DNA of 64,000 bases from Bilifractor sp002394235 (lineage in GTDB: Bacteria; Bacillota; Clostridia; Lachnospirales; Lachnospiraceae), in assembly GCF_052118845.1 (NCBI RefSeq), contig NZ_JBQKGJ010000016.1, positions 1 to 64,000 of the forward strand, given 5' to 3'. The position numbers were made by a program, and so were the translations under genes. The notes beneath the pieces are model-generated. The model was not told the DNA's origin and made no database searches. It saw only the letters and a program-made list of their open reading frames with translations. Below, piece by piece: positions 17,122 through 24,730 of the stretch. Within the stretch, counting starts at the first letter, position 1. Every line of letters starts with the position of its first letter.

Positions 17122-18771
17122 ATGTACAGAGTTCTGCTGGCAGATGATGAAGGGATCGCCATCGATTCTCTTACGTATATTATGGATAAGGAATTTCATG
17201 ACAGATGTGAGGTGCGCTCCGCCAGAAGCGGCCGCGCCGTCATTGAATTGGCGGAGACCTTCCGGCCGGACATCGCCGTCATGGATATCCGCATGCCCGG
17301 AATTGACGGTATCGAGGCGATCCGGGAAATCCGGAAATTCAGCCCCGCAACGGTTTTTATCGTCCTCACCGCCTATGACAAGTTCAGCTTTGCCAAGGAC
17401 GCGCTGGATCTCGGCGTCATGAGTTTTCTGACAAAGCCTCTGGACCGCAAGGTCTTCGTCGATACGATGACCCGAGCGATGGCCGGTATCGACCGCACCC
17501 GTGAACAGCGAAGCCGCGAGCTCTCGAATCGTGAAAAGCTCGATGCCGTCGTTCCCATGATTGAAAACGGTCTGGTTTATTCTCTGCTCCTTCTGGATAA
17601 TTCCCCGCAAGTCACGGCAAGCTACTGCAATCTGCTGGAAATTCCTGAATCCTATGGTTTTGTCGCGCTTCTTGCGTGCGGAGACGTTGCATCCGGGCAT
17701 GAGAATCCGGAACAGCCAAAAGCCCCTGCTCCCCTCACCGGAAGCGGAGACCACCTGGGCAATCCGATCGGAACCGGAATCCGCCTTCAGAAGTATTATG
17801 CAAAAATCCGTGAGATTCTGAAAGAATACAGTGCTCATGCTGTCATCGGGCAGATCATGATGAACAAGATCCCTGTCTTCATTCCCTATGAGGCCGCCAG
17901 AATGGACTATGTCGAAAGGGTCCGGGTGATCGACCGCGTCCGCAGAATCATCTCGCGCCTGAAGGAGGAGACCGGGGTAAATTACCGCATGGGAATCGGC
18001 TCTGTCATGCCTCTTTCAGACATGCGCACCTCTTATCGGGAGGCACTCCGCTCCCTCTGCGAGAACAACGAGACAGTATCCCACGCCGACGATCTCCCTG
18101 TCTCCTGCACCTACGAGCAGGATTACCCGATTGACCTTGAGAAACAGCTCTTCGACAGTGTGAAGAACGGCAATATCCGGGACGCCGGATTGTACGCAGA
18201 CCAGTTTTTTACCTGGATGGAGAAAACACAGGCCGCGACCTATGAAAATAACGTGCGTCTGAAGACGATCGAATTTGTACTCTGGGCCGAGCACATTGCC
18301 TACCAGAGCGGAGGCTTTGGCCTGTATCGCTTTGCGGATCGCGGCGATTATCTGAATATTATCTCTGACTATACGGTTGCGGAGCTGCACACGTGGTTTG
18401 TAACGAAGATCCGGGATGCCGCCGAAAAAATCGCCGATAAGGCCAAAAGCAGCGCCAGCAGCCTGACGCACCGGGCAAAGGAATATATCGACAGCCACTA
18501 CTCCCGAGACCTGTCACTTGATGACGTCTCAAGGGAGCTCAACATCAGTCCCTACTATTTCAGCAAGATTTTCAAGGAAGAGGAGGGTGTAACCTTTATC
18601 GAATACCTGACCGGCATCCGGCTCAGTCACGCCAAAAAGCTTCTCGCCGAGAATAAGCTTCCGGTAAAAGAGATCTGCGCTGCCGTGGGCTACCAGGATC
18701 CGAATTACTTCAGCCGGCTCTTCCGGCGTTCCGAAGGTGTATCCCCGACCGAATACCGCGAATCCCGGTGA
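17122..18771 (+). CDS. YesN-type response regulator with AraC DNA-binding domain
   Basis: A 549-residue regulator. The N-terminal receiver has the phospho-acceptor Asp in VMDIRMPGIDG and a conserved Lys in TKPLD. A long middle region is unassigned. The C-terminus carries two AraC helix-turn-helix motifs (SLDDVSRELNISPYYFSKIF and ICAAVGYQDPNYFSRLFRR). The ATG at 17122 is preferred: AAAGGGGG precedes it and the protein begins directly with YRVLLADDE. A GTG 12 codons upstream lacks a ribosome site. A small GCGCCG/CGGCGC hairpin lies between kinase and regulator genes. Likely targets are the sugar transport genes nearby (inference). Confidence 0.93.
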   Translation: MYRVLLADDEGIAIDSLTYIMDKEFHDRCEVRSARSGRAVIELAETFRPDIAVMDIRMPGIDGIEAIREIRKFSPATVFIVLTAYDKFSFAKDALDLGVMSFLTKPLDRKVFVDTMTRAMAGIDRTREQRSRELSNREKLDAVVPMIENGLVYSLLLLDNSPQVTASYCNLLEIPESYGFVALLACGDVASGHENPEQPKAPAPLTGSGDHLGNPIGTGIRLQKYYAKIREILKEYSAHAVIGQIMMNKIPVFIPYEAARMDYVERVRVIDRVRRIISRLKEETGVNYRMGIGSVMPLSDMRTSYREALRSLCENNETVSHADDLPVSCTYEQDYPIDLEKQLFDSVKNGNIRDAGLYADQFFTWMEKTQAATYENNVRLKTIEFVLWAEHIAYQSGGFGLYRFADRGDYLNIISDYTVAELHTWFVTKIRDAAEKIADKAKSSASSLTHRAKEYIDSHYSRDLSLDDVSRELNISPYYFSKIFKEEEGVTFIEYLTGIRLSHAKKLLAENKLPVKEICAAVGYQDPNYFSRLFRRSEGVSPTEYRESR

Positions 18772-18837
18772 ATCTGTCCACTACGGAGCCTGTCCCCCGC
18801 GGAATCTGTCCCTCGCGGAGTCTGTCTCATACGGAGT
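18768..18837. repeat. 16-bp tandem repeat at the regulator stop codon
   Basis: Four degenerate units of about 16 bp, like GGAATCTGTCCCTCGC, run directly from the stop codon of the YesN-like gene. The first unit contains the TGA itself. Confidence 0.7.
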
Positions 18838-18926
18838 GCTCAGCTCCCACCGGGTTGGAATTTTTTTCTGAAATCTGGACCGATTTATCGACATTTGATC
18901 TTTATGTAGCTTTTAACTCCCGGAAA

Positions 18927-18935
18927 TGTTATAAT
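18927..18935 (+). promoter_or_regulatory. Extended -10 promoter of the c-di-GMP gene
   Basis: TGTTATAAT (TG-n-TATAAT) lies 35 bp before the chosen start. No good -35 is present, which is common for extended -10 promoters. It implies the c-di-GMP gene is transcribed separately from the two-component cassette. Confidence 0.55.
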
Positions 18936-18969
18936 CCATTTTTAATCATATGTGTGGGAGTATTATACA

Positions 18970-21900
18970 TTGGCTGAATACGATGAACTTACCGGGCTGC
19001 TTTCGATGAAAGGATACCTGAATGCAGTCCGAAAATATCTGACCCTTTCTCCGGAAAGGCAGCATGTCCTGATTTTTTTCGACATCTGTGCCTTCCGTGA
19101 TTACAATCATAAATATGGATTCCATGAGGGAGACGATCTTCTTCTGCAGTTTGCGGAGGAACTCCGGAAGACTTTCCCCGGCGATTATATCACCCGCCTC
19201 TCAGCGGATCAGTTCTCCGTGCTGATCGGCAGCCAGGATGTCTCCGACAAAATCGAACATCTCCATATTTTTGTCCATGCGCTGCAGAAAAATGTGAGCC
19301 TGGAGCTTAAGGCCGGCATCTATCTTCAGAACGGTCCGTCTGACACAAACGTCTCGCTCATGATCGATCACGCGCGTCTTGCCGCCAGGAGTATTCACGA
19401 TCAGTACGACCACAATATCGCCATCTACAATGATGACATCGCTGAGCGTGAGGAGCTGAAGCGCTATATTCTGAATCATTTCAACGAGGCGCTCGAATGC
19501 GGATATATTGAGACCTGGTATCAGCCGGTGATCCGGACTCTGAGCGGGAGGATCTGCGGTTTTGAAGCACTGTGCCGCTGGAATGATCCCATAAATGGCA
19601 TTCTGTCTCCCGCGCTTTTCATCGGCGTCCTCGAGGACGCCCATCTGATCTCCAGACTGGATCTTCGCATGGTAGAGAATGTCTGCCGGGATCTCAAGAC
19701 CGCGGAATCCGGCGGACGACCGGTGGTACCGATTTCCATCAATCTTTCACGAAATGATTTTCTGGGCGCAGATGCCTTTAACGAAGTGAATTCCATCGTG
19801 ACCCAATCCGGTATCTCTCCGGAGCTGATCAACATTGAAATCACCGAAAGTACACTGGAGGCCGAGCCGGAATATCTGCGGCATCAGATCAGCCGCTTTC
19901 AGGAGGCCGGCTATGAGATCTGGATTGATGATTTTGGAAGCCGGTACTCTACTCTCGGCACACTGAAGGACTTCAACTTCGATGTTCTGAAGATTGATCA
20001 GACTTTCGTCCGCGGCATGGAGAGCAACCAGAAGGCAAGAACCCTGGTCGCGTCCGTCGTCAACATGGCCAAGCATCTCGGCATCCATACGCTGTGCGAG
20101 GGTGTGGAGACCCGTGAACAGATTGAATTCCTGAATACAATCGGATGCGAGCAGCTCCAGGGATTTTATTACTCAAAGCCACTGCCGATTATGGAGATTC
20201 GGAAGCTGATTTCAAAATTCGGTCTGGAATCTCCTCAGAAGGCGCGCTGCTACAAAGCCATCGGTGAAATCAACATGATGTCCGATTCTCCTCTGGAATC
20301 CGGCAGAAGCTATGATTCCGGCTCAAGAGTTCCGCTCATGCTTGTAAAAGCGGATCAAAAGGGAACCAGACTGCTCTATCACAACACCGCAATGGACGAA
20401 ATGGCCGAATCTCTTAATCTGCGGGATTCAGAGGATTTTCTTCAGTATTTTATGTCCGTTTCAACCTACCGAAGCATCATCCTCCATGCGATTACACATC
20501 CCGGGGACACGCAGGAATCAAATTCTCTCGACCTTGTCATCAGCAACAAATTCTGCAGCATCAGCTTCCGCACAATCTCATCGAAGGCGGACAGCTATGC
20601 CTACCTCGCGTTTACCGGACTGATTCTGGATTCTTCGTCAGCGATAACCCGTTCCATCCATATCAACGATGGAATCCGCCATCTTCTGACGATTTTCAAC
20701 AGGATCGACCTGTTCAATCTCGATACCGGAAGGGCAGAGAATATCTACCTGAACGCAGCGCAGGACAGGCTGACGGATTTCTGCGACACAAGCAAAGAGG
20801 CCATCGCGGCATATGCGGAGAAATATCTGGATGAGGAGGATCGTTCCTCTTTCATAGACTTCTACGATATGGATAAGCTGAACACCCGCATTCCAGACGG
20901 AAACGCAAATTACGTCACGGCCTTTTTCGGGTCTCACGATAAAACAAACCGGCAGCACCTGCAGTCCTACACCCTGATTCCGTTCAGCACAAACGGCGCC
21001 CGTATGGTTCTGTCCTGTATCTGTGACATCGAAAACTCACTCTACAACAAGGCCTTTCATGACCAGATGATGCGAAATACCTCCATAGGATCTGACCGCA
21101 TCAACGAATCCATGGCGAACCTTCTCTCCTCCTTCCTTGGAATCGTGCAGGTCAACGTTGAAGAAGACAGCTATACTCTGATCTACCGGAACTGGGATTC
21201 GGCATTCAGAACACATCTCACTTTTACGCAGGCCCGTGAGAGTTTCTGCAAAAATAACGTGCATCCCGATGACCGGGAACGCTATCTTGCGTTCATGGAC
21301 TGCAGAACATGGATGGACCGCGCCTCGGAAAACAGTCTTCATGAGTTTTCCGAATCCTTCCGGATCAAAAACGGAAGCGGCGGTTATTCCTGGCTCATCC
21401 ATAACATCATACAGAACGGCCATGACGCAGCTGTCTTTACAGTAGCTGTTCAATGGACAGGCAGCTCCTCCCAGGAAAAAATGCTCGACTTCTGGTATTC
21501 TCAGGGCCGGGATCTGCAGATGCAGATAGACCCCGTTACCGGCCTTCTCGACCGGAGAGGCATCGATCAGAAGCTTATAAGATACATTCGCAGCTACCCT
21601 TCCACCCCGGGTGTACTCATCAACCTGAATATCGATAATTTTAAAATCATCAACGATATTCTGGGACGCGACATCGGTGACAAGGCGCTTTGCCGTGTCG
21701 CGGATGCCCTGCGACAGAACTTCGATGACGGGGATATCATCGGACGCAATGCTGCAGATGAATTCATCGTCTTCATGAAAGATTCTTCTCTTACAGAAGC
21801 AAGTTCCATCGTAAGCCGCCTCGTATCGAGCCCGATGACTGTCGATTTTCACACTGAAAGCTACCGGTTTTTCCTGTCTGCCGGCCTCGTGGAATACCCG

Positions 21901-22449
21901 AAGCAGGGCAGCAAGCCCGGCACGCTCTGCCGCAAGGCAAACGCGGCTCTTTGTTCCGCAAAACAGTCGGAGGGGCACTGCTACAGGGTTTACGATTCCA
22001 ACATATGCAGTGAAAACCGCACGCACCTTCAGAAGAGCATCACAAATCTCGCGTCGGATCTTCCAAAGGCCGTACTGGTCTACAAGATGGCAGACGACCT
22101 GCAGATTCTGTACGCCAGTGAATATCTCCTCCGGCTCTGTGAGTGTGACAGCATTGATGAATTCAACGAGTACTCGAAATCGAGCTTTCTTTCCATCCTC
22201 TGCCCGGAGGACAGGGATAAAACCAGAGAGCGTATCCGCAAATATTATGCAGAGCACGGCGACCCCTCAGATACCCGTGAATCTCTTCCCGACTATCTTG
22301 CCTTCTGCCAGAAATACCGCATTAAGACCAGGAAGGGCAGAATCCGGACGATCAGAGACTCCTGCAGACTCGTGCACAGCGTCTATTACGGTGATATCTT
22401 CTATGTATTCCTCGACGATGCGGACAGCACACCGGATCTGCCCTGCTGA
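18970..22449 (+). CDS. EAL c-di-GMP phosphodiesterase with two degenerate GGDEF domains
   Basis: A 1159-residue cytoplasmic protein. It begins with a GGDEF-like domain whose signature is SADQF (78-82), so cyclase activity is unlikely. The EAL domain follows: EAL at 199-201, NLSRNDF, EITES, DDFG at about 320-323, KIDQTFV and CEGVET are all present, so phosphodiesterase activity is expected. A middle region of about 280 residues is probably PAS-like and unrecognised. A second GGDEF-like domain reads AADEF (928-932), again lacking the two glycines, followed by a PAS-like tail. A TTG start at 18970 is chosen because GGGAG precedes it. A GTG six codons upstream has no ribosome site. Domain calls rest on visible motifs. 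Confidence 0.88.
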   Translation: MAEYDELTGLLSMKGYLNAVRKYLTLSPERQHVLIFFDICAFRDYNHKYGFHEGDDLLLQFAEELRKTFPGDYITRLSADQFSVLIGSQDVSDKIEHLHIFVHALQKNVSLELKAGIYLQNGPSDTNVSLMIDHARLAARSIHDQYDHNIAIYNDDIAEREELKRYILNHFNEALECGYIETWYQPVIRTLSGRICGFEALCRWNDPINGILSPALFIGVLEDAHLISRLDLRMVENVCRDLKTAESGGRPVVPISINLSRNDFLGADAFNEVNSIVTQSGISPELINIEITESTLEAEPEYLRHQISRFQEAGYEIWIDDFGSRYSTLGTLKDFNFDVLKIDQTFVRGMESNQKARTLVASVVNMAKHLGIHTLCEGVETREQIEFLNTIGCEQLQGFYYSKPLPIMEIRKLISKFGLESPQKARCYKAIGEINMMSDSPLESGRSYDSGSRVPLMLVKADQKGTRLLYHNTAMDEMAESLNLRDSEDFLQYFMSVSTYRSIILHAITHPGDTQESNSLDLVISNKFCSISFRTISSKADSYAYLAFTGLILDSSSAITRSIHINDGIRHLLTIFNRIDLFNLDTGRAENIYLNAAQDRLTDFCDTSKEAIAAYAEKYLDEEDRSSFIDFYDMDKLNTRIPDGNANYVTAFFGSHDKTNRQHLQSYTLIPFSTNGARMVLSCICDIENSLYNKAFHDQMMRNTSIGSDRINESMANLLSSFLGIVQVNVEEDSYTLIYRNWDSAFRTHLTFTQARESFCKNNVHPDDRERYLAFMDCRTWMDRASENSLHEFSESFRIKNGSGGYSWLIHNIIQNGHDAAVFTVAVQWTGSSSQEKMLDFWYSQGRDLQMQIDPVTGLLDRRGIDQKLIRYIRSYPSTPGVLINLNIDNFKIINDILGRDIGDKALCRVADALRQNFDDGDIIGRNAADEFIVFMKDSSLTEASSIVSRLVSSPMTVDFHTESYRFFLSAGLVEYPKQGSKPGTLCRKANAALCSAKQSEGHCYRVYDSNICSENRTHLQKSITNLASDLPKAVLVYKMADDLQILYASEYLLRLCECDSIDEFNEYSKSSFLSILCPEDRDKTRERIRKYYAEHGDPSDTRESLPDYLAFCQKYRIKTRKGRIRTIRDSCRLVHSVYYGDIFYVFLDDADSTPDLPC

Positions 22450-22470
22450 GGGAGATCCGCCGGTTTGACG

Positions 22471-22575
22471 GCCTCTCAGCAGCGCGGCAGCCTGACGCTC
22501 GGCTAAACTCTCAGCGTCGCGGCAACCTGACGCTCGGCCAACTTCTCAGCAGCGCGGCAACCCGCCGCTCGGCCG
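22471..22575. repeat. 35-bp tandem repeat, three copies
   Basis: CTCAGCAGCGCGGCAGCC-type units begin at 22475, 22510 and 22545. They lie between the c-di-GMP gene and its terminator, so they are transcribed into its 3' untranslated region. Confidence 0.8.
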
Positions 22576-22589
22576 AATCAACACACAGA

Positions 22590-22634
22590 AAGCTCTGCCG
22601 CTTCGGCTTATCGCCGAAGCGGCAGAGCTTTTCT
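22590..22634 (+). terminator. Strong terminator of the c-di-GMP gene
   Basis: An 18-bp perfect stem (AAGCTCTGCCGCTTCGGC and its complement) with a five-base loop is followed by TTTTC on the plus strand. It can probably also stop the minus-strand gshA transcript. Confidence 0.88.
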
Positions 22635-22680
22635 CAGTCAGAGCAGCTGCGATGCTCTTTTTTTCTGCGGGACCGCCTCT

Positions 22681-22745
22681 GGACAAGGCTGTTCCCTTTA
22701 TTACCCGCGGGTCCCCCCTGGCGCGGACTTTCCCTTTTATTGTCC
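22681..22745. repeat. Two-copy repeat of the gshA 3' end
   Basis: On the minus strand GGACAATAAAAGGGA, which holds the gshA stop TAA, is followed about 38 bp later by GGGTAATAAAGGGA, a diverged second copy including the TAA. Confidence 0.65.
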
Positions 22746-24005
22746 ATGAAATCGCCTTGTTGCGAGCAGAATACCGGATTTCATAAAATCATCGCCATAG
22801 CGGTCCAGAATAATTTCCGAATATCTGTTTTCCGGGTGAAGAATCTTGTTCCGCTGAAAATCAAGCGTTGAGCTCTTGCCAAGATCCCGTTCCATCCGGT
22901 CCAGCACCTCCAGTGCCTTATCGGTAAGCACGCTCCTGGTACCATCCGCGTTTCGAAGAATTACATTCTCCAGATCCAGCGATGCCGCCTTTTTCATATT
23001 GTGTATCGCGGATTTCTGTCTCTCTTCACTGAGCTCATGATTCGGCAGGACGGTCATCCATCCGATGAGCATCCGAAGAAATTCCACATCCTCCTCCATC
23101 AGGCCGAACGGGGACAGCGGATTGAGATCCAGCGAACGGATCTCAATATGGCTGATCCCTCCGGAAAAGCCCTCCATCGAATATTCGCCGGCCGGTTTCA
23201 GTCTCACCGGATAATACAGTTCCTTTGGCGAATGAAGAAGACCTTTCGTTACATACCTCTGAATCGAGGCGACATAGGCCTCTGTGCTCTCATATCGGAG
23301 CGTCGGGGTAAAGTCATTCCAGTACCCCAACTCACTGGACCGGACCGTAGCCAGTCTCAGATCCCGGACCCTGTCCCGCTGACTCTCCTCAAACAGAGAA
23401 AGATCATAAAGCGGGCTCGCCGCCGTCAGCGCCACAATCAGCCAGCTGTACATCATGGCCTTCCTGGCGAGATTCAGATACAGAGAATCCACAAATTCCC
23501 TGTAATTCCCCTCTCCACTATCCTCAAAAATCCGCTGCAGAAATTCAGGCGGATAGGAATAGTTGAAATGAATGCCGGAAAGCAGCATCTTCCGCTTACC
23601 GTATTTTCTTCCAAGATACTTCCGGTAGGCAGTCCGCTCAGCAAGCTCTCCCGAGAACCGCGCCACTGGGATCTCATCCTCCCCGGATATGCGGGGAGGA
23701 TTGCTGAACGGCCACAGTACCTCACGGCCCGATTCCAGGTTCCACAGCGCATCCGCGACATATTCATGATATTCCCTCACCGAATCTACGGCTTTACGGA
23801 CGCTGCCCTCGGGATTTGTGATAATCTCTACCTGATTTTCACAGAAATCCCGGTCAATATGCTTATTTCCGGGAAAAGGATGGGGCGTCTGTGCCAGACG
23901 CCCGTCCATCGTAACCCGAAGGCTCTCCTTTTCCAGTCCGAAGCCCCCGGAATGTCCGAGAAGCGACAGCTTCTCCTGATTGCTCAACCTGCTATTGATT
24001 CTCAT
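22737..24005 (-). CDS. gshA: Glutamate-cysteine ligase (GshA type)
   Basis: Forms gamma-glutamylcysteine from glutamate and cysteine with ATP, the first step of glutathione synthesis. The 422-residue protein has the GshA-type N-terminal block GFGLEKESLRVTMDGRLAQT, ENQVEIITNP, LLSGIHFNYSYP and the later GISHIEIRSLDLNP segment. It is shorter than the enterobacterial enzyme and lacks the ATP-grasp half found in bifunctional GshAB proteins. No gshB is nearby, so the product may stop at gamma-glutamylcysteine or be finished elsewhere. The start at 24005 has an AGGT-type site. Ferritin lies just upstream in the same direction, consistent with an oxidative-stress pairing (inference). Confidence 0.88.
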   Translation of the reverse strand: MRINSRLSNQEKLSLLGHSGGFGLEKESLRVTMDGRLAQTPHPFPGNKHIDRDFCENQVEIITNPEGSVRKAVDSVREYHEYVADALWNLESGREVLWPFSNPPRISGEDEIPVARFSGELAERTAYRKYLGRKYGKRKMLLSGIHFNYSYPPEFLQRIFEDSGEGNYREFVDSLYLNLARKAMMYSWLIVALTAASPLYDLSLFEESQRDRVRDLRLATVRSSELGYWNDFTPTLRYESTEAYVASIQRYVTKGLLHSPKELYYPVRLKPAGEYSMEGFSGGISHIEIRSLDLNPLSPFGLMEEDVEFLRMLIGWMTVLPNHELSEERQKSAIHNMKKAASLDLENVILRNADGTRSVLTDKALEVLDRMERDLGKSSTLDFQRNKILHPENRYSEIILDRYGDDFMKSGILLATRRFHGQ

Positions 24006-24077
24006 AAACTACCTGATCCCGGAAGAACCGGATAAAGTACATCGGGCTCCCCGCCGTATCTTTCTTACCAGTCCCAC

Positions 24078-24590
24078 TTACAGAACCAGAGACGGAGCAG
24101 CATAGACTCTTCCGAGAAGTTCCTGATTCAGCGCGTAAAGTCCCTTCGGATCAGAGCCGAAGAGCTTGAACTTGCGAATGAGGTCGTCCGCATTCTTCTC
24201 CTCTTCTCCCTGCTCCTTTACGAACCAGTCAAAGCACTGCATGGTGCGATAATCATTGACATCACTTGCTGCCTTGTAGATGCCGTTGATCAGGCTGGTC
24301 ACGTACTGCTCATGCTCCAGACTGAACTTCAGCGGATCATCCAGGCTGCTGTAGGTCTTGTCCGGCTTTGCGACAGCCTCAAAGGTTACCAGCTCACCGT
24401 TGTTCTGAAGATAAGTGCGCATCAGCATCGCATGATCTCTCTCCTCCTGCGCCTGGACATCGTACCAGTGCGCGAAGCCGTCAAGCCCCTGATCATAATA
24501 ATAGTTTGCAAAATCCAGATACAGATATGCGGAATAGAACTCCTTGTTGATCTGATCATTGATCAATTCTTTTACTTTCTTATCAAGCAT
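24078..24590 (-). CDS. ftnA: Ferritin
   Basis: Iron-storage protein that oxidises Fe(II) and deposits it inside a 24-subunit shell. The 170-residue length is standard. A four-helix bundle is evident, with ferroxidase-site residues in INKEFYSAYLYLDFAN (Glu17), AQEERDHAMLM (Glu and His), LEHEQYVT and VKEQGEEEKNADDLI. GAGGACATGCC precedes the ATG. It is upstream of gshA on the same strand with a 72-bp gap, so the two may share a transcript. The 120-bp upstream spacer is AT-rich, but no Fur-like box was clear. Confidence 0.96.
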   Translation of the reverse strand: MLDKKVKELINDQINKEFYSAYLYLDFANYYYDQGLDGFAHWYDVQAQEERDHAMLMRTYLQNNGELVTFEAVAKPDKTYSSLDDPLKFSLEHEQYVTSLINGIYKAASDVNDYRTMQCFDWFVKEQGEEEKNADDLIRKFKLFGSDPKGLYALNQELLGRVYAAPSLVL

Positions 24591-24680
24591 GGCATGTCCT
24601 CTTTTCTGATAAATAAAAACATTTGTTCTTTCACCGAATTGTTAAATATGTCATACCACATTTTTGACGAGATTACAACC

Positions 24681-24730
24681 TCCGTTCAGATTACTGTTCC
24701 CCCCATCTCCGTTCAGGTTACTGTTCCCCC
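24681..24730. repeat. 27-bp duplication spanning the glycosidase stop codon
   Basis: CCGTTCAGATTACTGTTCCC and CCGTTCAGGTTACTGTTCCC lie 27 bp apart. One contains the last codons (GGTVT) and TGA of the glycosidase gene; the other is a copy just downstream. Confidence 0.75.
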
